A DNA stretch of 13,872 bases from Verrucomicrobia bacterium UBA3214. GTDB taxonomy: Bacteria; Verrucomicrobiota; Kiritimatiellia; RFP12; UBA1067. Every line of letters starts with the position of its first letter. The first letter of the stretch is position 1. The DNA is taken from assembly GCA_002363575.1 (NCBI GenBank), contig DEWI01000116.1:24816-38687 (forward strand), written 5' to 3'. A model generated the notes under the pieces. It made no database searches, was not told the origin of the DNA, and saw nothing but the letters and a program-made list of their open reading frames with translations. The translations under genes and the position numbers were made by a program. Positions 1 through 6,503 of the stretch are shown piece by piece.

Positions 1-1493
1 ACTGCTGCTGCCACGCGGCGATGGCGATGCGGCGCCTCGGCTACGAGACGATCATCGTGAACTGCAACCCCGAGACGGTCTCCACCGACTACGATACTTC
101 CGACAAGCTGTATTTCGAGCCGGTCACGCTCGAAGACGTCCTGCAAATCTACGAGGCGGAGAAGCCCGAAGGCGTCATCGTGCAGTTCGGCGGCCAGACG
201 CCGCTGAATATCGCCCGCGGCCTCCAGGAGGCCGGGTGCAAGATCCTCGGCACCAGCGTGGATTCGATCGACGATGCGGAGGATCGCGACTTGTTCCACT
301 CGATCATGGACAAGCTCGGCATACCCATGCCGGAGTCCATGACGGCGAGCGATCTCGATGGCGCCGTGCAGTGCGCCGGCAAGCTCGGCTACCCGCTGAT
401 CATCCGCCCGTCCTTCGTGCTGGGCGGCCGCGGCATGGAAGTCATCTATGACGAAATCATGCTGCGCGAATACGTCGCCAAGGCCGTGGGCGTGACGCCC
501 GACCGTCCGCTGTATCTCGACCGCTTCCTCTGCCACGCGCTGGAGTGCGAGGCGGATGCGCTTTCCGACGGCAAGGACGTCTTCATTCCTGCGATCATGC
601 AGCATATCGAGCTTGCCGGAATCCATTCCGGAGACTCGGCGTGCGTGCTGCCGCCGGTGACGATTTCCGACGAGAACAAGGCGACGATTCTCGATTACAC
701 GCGGCGCATCGCCGAAGAGCTGAAGGTAGTGGGCTTGATGAACATGCAGTTCGCGATCGAGAACGGCAAGGTTTACGTGATTGAAGCGAATCCGCGCGCC
801 AGCCGCACCGTCCCGCTCGTCTCGAAAGTCGCCGGCACGCAGATGGCGGGCATCGCGACGGAGCTTATGCTCGGCGCTACCGTCAAGGGGCTCGGGCTGC
901 ACAAGCACAAGGTCATCCCCTACTACGGCGTCAAGGAGGCGGTGCTGCCTTTCGAGAAGTTCCCGGAGGTCGATCCCGTGCTCGGCCCGGAGATGCGCTC
1001 GACCGGCGAAGTCCTGGGGCTTGCCGATTCCTTCGGGCTGGCGTACTACAAGTCGCAGGAAGCGGCGGGCGCGCCGCTCCCGGTGAAGCCCGGCAAGGTG
1101 CTCGTCTCGCTCTCCGAGAAGTCCGACGATGTCGTCGCGGCGGCGATCAATCTCGTGAAGCTCGGCTTCGAGCTTGTCGGCACGGAAGGCACGGTGAAGT
1201 ACCTCTGGTCGAAGGGCGTGGAAGCGATGGTCGTGGCGAAAATCGGACAGGGCCGCCCGGATGTTCTCGACATAATCAAGAACCGCCAGGTCTCGCTGAT
1301 AATCAACACGCCGTCCGGAAGGCGCGATTCGCGCGCGGACGACTGCCGCATCCGCCAGGCCGCGATCAAGTACAAAGTCCCCTACCTCACGACGGTGGCG
1401 GCGGCGATCGCCGCGGCCGAAGGAATCGCGGCGGCGATGAGCGGCGAGGGCGAAGTGCGCTCGCTGCAGTCGTATCACGCGGCGATCAAGTAA
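1..1493 (+). CDS. carB: Carbamoyl-phosphate synthase large subunit, C-terminal part (5' end outside window)
   Basis: CarB makes carbamoyl phosphate from bicarbonate, ATP and glutamine-derived ammonia for pyrimidine and arginine synthesis, in the cytoplasm with the glutaminase CarA. The reading frame is open from base 3, so the window holds about 496 residues of a protein normally near 1070; the N-terminal carboxyphosphate half is upstream. Counting from the ATG at 21, visible family blocks are NCNPETVSTDYDTSDKLYFEP (about 14-34), the second ATP-grasp domain with RPSFVLGGRGM (129-139) and IEANPRASRTVP (254-265), and the C-terminal MGS-like allosteric domain (about 357-470) with KIGQGRPD and IINTPSG. 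The ATG at 21 is internal, not the true start, because the upstream codons continue the usual CC-H-A-A lead-in. The gene ends with TAA and is followed by hairpins rather than a coupled gene. Identity is essentially certain. Confidence 0.97.
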   Translation, partial: CCCHAAMAMRRLGYETIIVNCNPETVSTDYDTSDKLYFEPVTLEDVLQIYEAEKPEGVIVQFGGQTPLNIARGLQEAGCKILGTSVDSIDDAEDRDLFHSIMDKLGIPMPESMTASDLDGAVQCAGKLGYPLIIRPSFVLGGRGMEVIYDEIMLREYVAKAVGVTPDRPLYLDRFLCHALECEADALSDGKDVFIPAIMQHIELAGIHSGDSACVLPPVTISDENKATILDYTRRIAEELKVVGLMNMQFAIENGKVYVIEANPRASRTVPLVSKVAGTQMAGIATELMLGATVKGLGLHKHKVIPYYGVKEAVLPFEKFPEVDPVLGPEMRSTGEVLGLADSFGLAYYKSQEAAGAPLPVKPGKVLVSLSEKSDDVVAAAINLVKLGFELVGTEGTVKYLWSKGVEAMVVAKIGQGRPDVLDIIKNRQVSLIINTPSGRRDSRADDCRIRQAAIKYKVPYLTTVAAAIAAAEGIAAAMSGEGEVRSLQSYHAAIK

Positions 1494-1516
1494 AGCCGCG
1501 CGGCTTTCCGCGCCGG

Positions 1517-1554
1517 GAAGCCCGGGAGTCTGGATTTCCGGACGCCCGGGCTTC
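1517..1554 (+). terminator. Strong hairpin after carB, possible terminator
   Basis: GAAGCCCGGG (1517-1526) pairs perfectly with CCCGGGCTTC (1545-1554), a 10-bp stem with an 18-nt loop. An alternative 9-bp pairing of GAAGCCCGG with CCGGGCTTC at 1562-1570 is also possible. A 16-nt palindrome centred on the carB stop codon (1492-1507) lies just upstream. There is no U-tract after the stem, so intrinsic termination is uncertain. The structure may instead protect the carB 3' end or separate it from the obg promoter. Confidence 0.45.
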
Positions 1555-1566
1555 TGGATTTCCGGG
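1520..1566 (+). repeat. Two-copy 23-bp direct repeat in the carB-obg gap
   Basis: The segments 1520-1542 and 1544-1566 match at 20 of 23 positions and share the core TCTGGATTTCCGG. The duplication is what creates the alternative hairpin partners described for this gap. No coding role is visible. Confidence 0.6.
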
Positions 1567-1602
1567 CTTCTCCCGAAAACCGCCCATGGCGAAGGGCAAT
1601 TT

Positions 1603-1613
1603 TGGTATAATAT
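1603..1613 (+). promoter_or_regulatory. Extended -10 promoter of the obg operon
   Basis: TGGTATAATAT is a perfect -10 hexamer (1606-1611) with the TGn extension. It lies 38 nt before the obg start codon at 1649, and no good -35 is seen at 17 nt spacing. The same TGNTATAATAT string occurs at five other gene fronts in this window. Its position rules out the longer in-frame obg start at 1586, which would lie upstream of the promoter. Confidence 0.8.
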
Positions 1614-1648
1614 ATCCTGTCGGCAAGGTTGCATCCGGGAAGCACGCA

Positions 1649-2806
1649 ATGAAGTCAAAGACGTTTATCGACCAAGTGGAGATTCTGGTGCGCAGCGGCA
1701 AGGGCGGCGATGGCGCGATGTCGTTCCGCCGCGAGGCGCTCGTGGAATTCGGCGGTCCCGACGGCGGAGACGGCGGGCGCGGCGGCGACGTCGTTCTGCG
1801 CGCGTCCGACCATGTCAATTCGTTTCTTTCGCTGTACTACGATCCGAAGTGCTTCGCGCAGGACGGCGCGCCCGGCCAGGGGCAGAAAATGTACGGCAAG
1901 CGCGGCAAGGATCTCGTCGTCGATGTCCCGGCGGGCACGGAGGTTTACGAGGTCGAGACGGGCTTGCTCGTCGCCGATATCACCGCGCCTGGCCAGCGCG
2001 TGATTGTCGCGAAGGGCGGTGCGGGCGGCTATGGCAACGTCCATTTCAAGTCCGCGGTCAACCAGGCGCCCACCGAGCATACGCCGGGCGGGGCGGCGGA
2101 GGAAAAGCGCCTGCGCCTGGAATTGAAGACGATCGCCGACGCCGGGCTGGTGGGCTTCCCGAACGCCGGCAAGAGTTCGCTGCTGTCGGCGCTTTCGTCG
2201 GCGACGCCGAAGATCGCCTCCTATCCTTTCACGACGCTGAACCCGATCGTGGGCACTATCGTCTATGGCGATTGGGCGAAGGTGCGCATGGCCGACGTGC
2301 CGGGGATAATCGAAGGGGCGGCGCGCGGCGTCGGCCTCGGGCTGGCGTTTCTGCGGCATCTCGAGCGCGCGAAAGTCCTGGTCTATGTAATCGACATGGC
2401 CGGCACGGACAACCGCGAGCCGTGGAACGACTACGCGATATTGAAGCGCGAGATCGAGGAATATTCCGCGGAGCTTGCCGCGCGCCCGGCGATCGTCGTG
2501 GCGAACAAGATGGACGAGCAGGCCGCGAAGGAGAATCTGCCGCGCTTTGCCGCCGAGACGGGCGTCTCGCCTCTCGAAGTCTCCTGCACGGGCCGCGAGG
2601 GGCTGGACGCGTTCAAGGAGGCGCTTCGCGAAGTCGTCGCGCCGAAGACGAAGTTCCATCACACGCACGCCGACGCCCCGGATTTGAAGGATATGCCGGA
2701 CACCACCGGCGGGGAGATACCGGAGGACGCGTTGCGCTTCGCGACTTTCCTCAAGTTCGACAAACCCAAGGAGAAGTCCCACCCCTCGCGCGGCAATATT
2801 CACTGA
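1649..2806 (+). CDS. obg: GTPase Obg/CgtA
   Basis: Obg is an essential GTPase that binds the 50S ribosomal subunit and helps late ribosome assembly and stress control. The 385-residue protein has the glycine-rich Obg fold (1-160: GKGGDGAMSFRREA, GGPDGGDGGRGG, KGGAGGYGN). A G domain follows with G1 GFPNAGKSS (169-177), G2 YPFTTLNP (192-199), G3 DVPG (216-219), G4 NKMD (286-289) and G5 SCT (312-314). After about residue 330 only a short charged tail follows, so the OCT domain found in some Gram-positive homologues is absent. I chose the ATG at 1649 because it begins the family N-terminus (KTFIDQVEILVRSGKGG) and lies downstream of the promoter; a weak GGGAAG stands about 10 nt before it. It heads a run of five same-strand genes with panB next. 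Confidence 0.97.
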   Translation: MKSKTFIDQVEILVRSGKGGDGAMSFRREALVEFGGPDGGDGGRGGDVVLRASDHVNSFLSLYYDPKCFAQDGAPGQGQKMYGKRGKDLVVDVPAGTEVYEVETGLLVADITAPGQRVIVAKGGAGGYGNVHFKSAVNQAPTEHTPGGAAEEKRLRLELKTIADAGLVGFPNAGKSSLLSALSSATPKIASYPFTTLNPIVGTIVYGDWAKVRMADVPGIIEGAARGVGLGLAFLRHLERAKVLVYVIDMAGTDNREPWNDYAILKREIEEYSAELAARPAIVVANKMDEQAAKENLPRFAAETGVSPLEVSCTGREGLDAFKEALREVVAPKTKFHHTHADAPDLKDMPDTTGGEIPEDALRFATFLKFDKPKEKSHPSRGNIH

Positions 2807-2812
2807 ACACGG

Positions 2813-2852
2813 GCGCCGGACGGCCGGCGCGCCAAGCGCGCGCAAGCGCGCG
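2813..2852 (+). other. GC-rich hairpin and 10-bp tandem repeat between obg and panB
   Basis: GCGCCGG (2813-2819) pairs with CCGGCGC (2824-2830) around a 4-nt loop. Two adjacent copies of CAAGCGCGCG follow at 2833-2842 and 2843-2852. There is no U-tract. It may modulate read-through or mRNA stability inside the operon; no function is shown. Confidence 0.4.
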
Positions 2853-2882
2853 ATGCAGAAGGATCAAAGCGGGAAGAAGGAA

Positions 2883-3662
2883 ATGAAGAAGTGGAATGTC
2901 CAGGCGGTGCGTGCCGCGAAGGGCAAGGAGAAACTCGGTTGCTGCACGGCGTATGACGCATGTTTCGCGGCGCTCGCCGACCAAGCCGGCGTGCCCGTGA
3001 TACTCGTAGGCGATTCCATCGGCAACAATGTCCTCGGATACCGGACGACGCTGCCCGTCGATATTGCCGACATCGTCGCGGCGACGGCTGCTGTGGCGCG
3101 CGCCGTGAAGGACGCGCTCGTCGTCGCCGATCTCCCCTTCGGCAGCTACCAGTGCGGCGAAGACGCCGCGCTCGCCAACGCCGTCGCGTGCATAAAAGCC
3201 GGCGCGGACGCCGTCAAGCTCGAGGGCGGCGAGGAGTTCGCGCCGCTGATTCGCCGCATTGCCGCTTGCGGGATTCCCGTGCTGGCGCACGTCGGCATGA
3301 TGCCGCAGTCGGTGAACGCCTACGGCGGCTTCCGCAAGCAGGGCAAGACGCGCGAAGACGCCGACAAGGTCGTGCGCGACGCGCTCGCGGTGGAAGCGGC
3401 GGGCGCTTTCGCCGTCACGCTGGAGTGCATACCTTCCGAACTCGCCGCGCAGATCACCGCGACCGTCGCGATCCCTACGATCGGCGTCGGCGCCGGTCCC
3501 GTATGCGATGCGCAATGGCTCGTGATGCACGATCTCCTGGGGCTGAACGAGCGCTCGCCGTCGTTCGCAAAGCAGTACGCGAATCTTCGCGACGTGGTGC
3601 GCGACGCCTTCGCCGCGTATGTCGGCGAAGTCCGCGCCGGTTCCTTCCCCCCGTCGCGCTGA
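2883..3662 (+). CDS. panB: 3-methyl-2-oxobutanoate hydroxymethyltransferase (PanB)
   Basis: PanB transfers a one-carbon unit from 5,10-methylene-tetrahydrofolate to alpha-ketoisovalerate, giving ketopantoate, the first committed step of pantothenate and coenzyme A synthesis. The 259-residue length is normal for the family. Visible residues: LVGDSIGN with metal ligand D44, ADLPFGSY with D83, VKLEGG with K112 and E114, H136 in the AHVGMMPQ block, LECIP with catalytic-type E181, and the GVGAGPVCDAQWLVMHDLLGL signature (201-221). The ATG at 2883 is preferred over an in-frame ATG at 2853. It follows a purine-rich ribosome site (AAGAAGGAA) at good spacing, and the ten residues it removes are not family-like. 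Its folate co-substrate links it to folP two genes downstream. A separate panC is not seen. Confidence 0.96.
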   Translation: MKKWNVQAVRAAKGKEKLGCCTAYDACFAALADQAGVPVILVGDSIGNNVLGYRTTLPVDIADIVAATAAVARAVKDALVVADLPFGSYQCGEDAALANAVACIKAGADAVKLEGGEEFAPLIRRIAACGIPVLAHVGMMPQSVNAYGGFRKQGKTREDADKVVRDALAVEAAGAFAVTLECIPSELAAQITATVAIPTIGVGAGPVCDAQWLVMHDLLGLNERSPSFAKQYANLRDVVRDAFAAYVGEVRAGSFPPSR

Positions 3663-3693
3663 TCGCGGCGCGAAAGCAAAATCCGTCCGCCGC

Positions 3694-4731
3694 ATGATTC
3701 CCGCATGGAGCATATTGCCTGAAGAATGGAAGCCGCTCTTGGCAGAGCGCGGCCTGCGGCCGTTTCGCGCCGACCAGATTCTGCAGGCGCTGTACCGCGA
3801 CTGGATCGAGACTTGGGACGCGGCGACCACGCTTCCTCTGGAGCTGCGCGCGCGCCTCGCCGAGGAATTCCCGCTTACGCGCGCGGACGTCCGCGCCGTC
3901 TCGCAAGGCGTCGACGGCACGGAGAAGCTTCTCGTCGGCTTCGCCGACGGCGAGGCGGTCGAGACCGTGCTGATTCCCGCGAAGGATCGCTTCACGCAGT
4001 GCATCTCCACGCAGGTGGGGTGCGCGATGGGCTGCGCGTTCTGCGCGAGCGGCGCGTGCGGCCTCGTGCGCTCGCTCGGCGCGGATGAAATCGTCGCGCA
4101 ATACATGCTCGCGCGGCGCCGCGGCACGATCACCAACATCGTCGTGATGGGCATGGGCGAGCCTTTCATGAATTACGACGCGACGATGCGCGCGCTCAAG
4201 GTGATAAACGCCGGCAAGGGCCCGAATCTCGGCGCGCGGCACATAACGCTTTCCACGTGCGGCGTGGTGCCGGGCTTCGCGCGCCTCGCCTCCGAGGGCA
4301 TACAGTTCGAGCTTTCCGTCTCGCTGCACGCCCCCACGGACGAGCTGCGCTCGAAGCTCATGCCGGTGAACCGCCGCTGGCCGCTCGACGAACTCGTCGA
4401 AGCTTGCGCCGCATACACGCGCGCCACGAAGCGCATCATCACTTTCGAATATACCGTGATCGACGGCGTAAACGATTCGCGCGCGATGGCCGAGGCGCTC
4501 GCCGCGCTCGTCAGGCGCGTGCCGATGGCGAAAGTCAATCTGATTCCGCTTTCGCCCGTTTCGCACCGCCCGGATTTTCGCACGCCGCCGGAGAAGACGA
4601 TGCTCATGTTCCTCGACGTGCTGATGAAGAACCGCGTGCAGACGATGCTGCGGCGCTCGCGCGGCAAGGATGCCGACGCCGCATGCGGCCAGCTGCGCCT
4701 CCGCAGAAGCCGGGAGAACGGCGCGATGTGA
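3694..4731 (+). CDS. rlmN: Dual-specificity 23S rRNA/tRNA (adenine-C2) methyltransferase RlmN
   Basis: RlmN is a radical-SAM enzyme that methylates C2 of A2503 in 23S rRNA, and in many bacteria A37 of some tRNAs. From the chosen start the protein has 345 residues. The 4Fe-4S cluster motif is CAMGCAFC with Cys110, Cys114 and Cys117. Cys103 in the TQCISTQ stretch and Cys331 in DADAACGQLR match the two extra cysteines used in the methyl-transfer cycle. VMGMGEP (151-157) and the SLHAPTDELR block are family signatures. ACGQL near the C-terminus and the lack of a Cfr-type N-terminus argue for RlmN over Cfr. The ATG at 3694 lies 31 nt after panB. A longer in-frame start at 3619 would overlap panB by 44 nt and add non-family residues. 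No clear ribosome site precedes either, so translation may depend on coupling to panB. Confidence 0.95.
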   Translation: MIPAWSILPEEWKPLLAERGLRPFRADQILQALYRDWIETWDAATTLPLELRARLAEEFPLTRADVRAVSQGVDGTEKLLVGFADGEAVETVLIPAKDRFTQCISTQVGCAMGCAFCASGACGLVRSLGADEIVAQYMLARRRGTITNIVVMGMGEPFMNYDATMRALKVINAGKGPNLGARHITLSTCGVVPGFARLASEGIQFELSVSLHAPTDELRSKLMPVNRRWPLDELVEACAAYTRATKRIITFEYTVIDGVNDSRAMAEALAALVRRVPMAKVNLIPLSPVSHRPDFRTPPEKTMLMFLDVLMKNRVQTMLRRSRGKDADAACGQLRLRRSRENGAM

Positions 4732-4800
4732 CCGCGGCGCGGCCGCGCCGCGCCTTTATCCACCGCGCCTTGCAAGGGCGCGAAACGGGAGCTGGAGAAG

Positions 4801-5547
4801 ATGCTTGTAATGGGAATTGTCAATGTTACGCCGGATTCGTTTTCCGACGGCGGCAAGTATTACGAGCCGGGGCAGGCCATCGCGCGCGCCCGCAATATGC
4901 TTGCCGAGGGTGCCGATTTCATAGATGTCGGCGGGGAATCCACGCGGCCCGGCGCCGAGCCCGTCCCGTGGGAAGAGGAGTGGCGGCGCATCGAGCCTGT
5001 CGTGCGCGCGCTGGCGGACGGCGGCGCCCGCGTCAGCGTCGATACCTACCATTTCGAGACTGCCAGGCGCGCTCTAGACGCCGGCGCGGACATGGTGAAT
5101 TGCGTCATGCCCGGATGCGCCGAAGAGCTTCTCGGCCTTTGCGCGGAGCGCAAGCGCCGCATCATCGTTCCCCTGCAAAGCGCAGACGTCGCCGCGCGCG
5201 CGCAGTTCGCGGCTTGCGAGGAAATCTTTCTCGATCCTCTTGTCGGCTTCGGGACGACGCGGGAAGAGGATTTGGCGATCCTCCACCGGCTGCCGGAACT
5301 CGCCAAGACGGCAAAGCTCGCCGTCGGCGCCAGCCGCAAGAGGATCGTAAGACGATTGACGGGCGAAAAGACCGTCGGGAAGACGCTGGGGGGCAATATA
5401 TCTATTGCGGTGTGGTGCGCGCTTGCCGGCGTCGCCCTCGTGCGCGTCCACGACGTCAGGGAAACGGTGCAGGCCGTCAAAACTTTCGACGCGATTGCGC
5501 GCGGCGGCTTGGATGCGGCCAATTTGGAGGAAAACGCATGCGCATAG
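4801..5547 (+). CDS. folP: Dihydropteroate synthase (FolP), short and divergent
   Basis: FolP condenses p-aminobenzoate with 6-hydroxymethyl-dihydropterin diphosphate to give dihydropteroate in folate synthesis, and is the sulfonamide target. The 248-residue protein opens with MGIVNVTPDSFSDGG. It keeps residues that match the known active site: N8, ESTRPG with T48, D81 in VSVDT, N100, D145 in DPLVGFG, K180 in GASRK, and R215/H217 in RVHDV. It departs from the family where MHMxGxP normally follows the fourth strand: here the stretch reads IIVPLQSADV (121-130), without His or Met. It is 20-30 residues shorter than common homologues, with almost no N-terminal extension. GGGAG at 4788-4792 serves as ribosome site. 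The 3' end overlaps yfcE by 10 nt, so the two are co-transcribed. Family assignment is firm; catalytic normality is not proven. Confidence 0.9.
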   Translation: MLVMGIVNVTPDSFSDGGKYYEPGQAIARARNMLAEGADFIDVGGESTRPGAEPVPWEEEWRRIEPVVRALADGGARVSVDTYHFETARRALDAGADMVNCVMPGCAEELLGLCAERKRRIIVPLQSADVAARAQFAACEEIFLDPLVGFGTTREEDLAILHRLPELAKTAKLAVGASRKRIVRRLTGEKTVGKTLGGNISIAVWCALAGVALVRVHDVRETVQAVKTFDAIARGGLDAANLEENACA

Positions 5548-6062
5548 CATTTTTCAGCGATATACACGGCGTGCCGTCGGCGCTTGACGCTGCTCTTGAG
5601 GCGGCAGGGCGGCTTGGTTTCGACCGGCTCGTGCTGCTTGGCGATTTGCTTTACCACGGGCCGCGGAACGGCGTCCCGGATTTCTACGACCCCGTCGCCG
5701 TGGCAAGGCGGCTGAACGGCTTGAAAGACAAGATCGTCGCTGTTCGCGGGAACTGCGACGCGGAGGTCGATCAGCTAATGTTCGAGTTTCCGATGATGTC
5801 AGACTACGCCTTGCTCGACGCCGGTGAAGAGAGGTTTTTCCTCACCCACGGCCACAGGTGGAACGAATATTCGCTTCCGCCTCTCGGCATGGGCACCGTC
5901 CTCGCACACGGCCATACGCACATCCCGGAACTTAAACAGCTCGATTGCGGCATGAAAATCTTCAATCCCGGCTCGGTTTCCCTCCCGAAGGGCGGGTCGG
6001 CGCGTTCCTTCGGCTACTTCGACGGCAAGAATCTCCGCCACTTCCAGACCGGCCAAGCATAG
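5538..6062 (+). CDS. yfcE: YfcE-type metallophosphodiesterase
   Basis: YfcE proteins are Mn-dependent phosphodiesterases of the calcineurin-like fold. E. coli YfcE hydrolyses model phosphodiesters in vitro and its natural substrate is not settled. The 174-residue sequence carries the whole metal-binding set: SDIHG (D8, H10), LGDLLYHGPRN (D36), RGNCDAEVDQ (N72), LTHGH (H104) and AHGHTHIP (H126, H128). NPGSVSLPKGG near the C-terminus is also typical. The closeness to YfcE, rather than to MJ0936-type relatives, rests on the HGPRN and GNCDAEVDQ blocks. The start at 5538 follows a strong GGAGGA (5527-5532) lying inside the end of folP, giving a 10-nt overlap. It closes the obg-led operon, and a terminator-like hairpin lies about 50 nt beyond its stop. 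Confidence 0.93.
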   Translation: MRIAFFSDIHGVPSALDAALEAAGRLGFDRLVLLGDLLYHGPRNGVPDFYDPVAVARRLNGLKDKIVAVRGNCDAEVDQLMFEFPMMSDYALLDAGEERFFLTHGHRWNEYSLPPLGMGTVLAHGHTHIPELKQLDCGMKIFNPGSVSLPKGGSARSFGYFDGKNLRHFQTGQA

Positions 6063-6114
6063 TTGTCCGCGACCTTGAACCGGATGGCGCGACGCCGTTT
6101 GAGATCGTTGCGCC

Positions 6115-6131
6115 ACCCCTTCGGGGTTTTT
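6115..6131 (+). terminator. Probable intrinsic terminator of the obg-yfcE operon
   Basis: ACCCC (6115-6119) and GGGGT (6123-6127) form a short hairpin with a TTC loop, followed by four more T residues (6128-6131). An outer pairing TGGCGC (6085-6090) with GCGCCA (6110-6115) may add structure. The stem is short, so efficiency is uncertain, but the place, just after the last operon gene and before a non-coding stretch, fits. Confidence 0.55.
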
Positions 6132-6184
6132 GCCGTTCCACCTCGCATCCCTCCCGCAGCACCGCGAGACACCCCCCTTGTAGT

Positions 6185-6338
6185 TATCGCCTCCCCAAGC
6201 GATAGTTATCGCCTCCCCAAGCGATAGTTATCGCCTCGCCAGGCGATAGGTATCGGTTTGCCAGACGATAGGTATCGCTTCGGCAGGCGATATGTATCGG
6301 TTTGCCGTGCGATAGGTATCGGTTTTTGGGGCGGCAGG
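6185..6338 (+). repeat. Tandem array of 22-bp hairpin-forming units (six full, one degenerate)
   Basis: Six contiguous units start at 6185, 6207, 6229, 6251, 6273 and 6295, all exactly 22 bp. A decayed seventh covers 6317-6338. Each begins TATCG and carries CGATA before its last two bases. Unit 3 is a perfect inverted repeat, TATCGCCT, a 4-nt loop, then AGGCGATA. Units 1, 2 and 5 have one imperfect pair, and units 4 and 6 have more. Units 1 and 2 are identical; later ones vary inside the arms. The period is not a multiple of three, and no gene covers the array, so it is not a coding repeat. It sits in the 441-bp gap between yfcE and a glycosyltransferase gene. The rest of that gap (6339-6440) shows nothing I can name. 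Confidence 0.9.
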
Positions 6339-6444
6339 GGCGGGGGGCGAGGTCGTACGGAGAGGGGCGGCAAACCGCTAGATATATCGAAATCAAGCAC
6401 TTTAGGTGGCATAAATACGAAATAACGGGGTGGCCAAGGTGCCC

Positions 6445-6475
6445 TTGTCGCGAAATCGATAATATGATATAATAT
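6445..6475 (+). promoter_or_regulatory. Promoter of the glycosyltransferase gene
   Basis: TGATATAATAT (6465-6475) holds a consensus -10 at 6468-6473 with TGn extension. TTGTCG at 6445-6450 stands 17 nt upstream as a fair -35. The start codon follows 30 nt after the hexamer. The surroundings are A+T-rich, unlike the rest of the window. Confidence 0.8.
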
Positions 6476-6503
6476 AATTGCCAATATGTATAGGAGGCGA
6501 GGA

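Noticed and set aside
1586..1648. Longer N-terminus for Obg starting at 1586
   Set aside because: The extra 21 residues are unlike the family and the start would lie upstream of the -10 promoter at 1606.
1655..4169. Long minus-strand open frames opposite obg and panB
   Set aside because: The + strand genes have complete families with all key residues; the minus frames are low-complexity Arg/Ala-rich and have no ribosome site or promoter.
3694..4731. Cfr-type antibiotic-resistance methylase
   Set aside because: The cysteine arrangement alone fits both, but the N-terminal region, the C-terminal ACGQL block and the housekeeping context point to RlmN.
6185..6338. CRISPR array
   Set aside because: The 22-bp units are directly adjacent with no unique spacers between them, the units themselves vary, and no cas gene is present.
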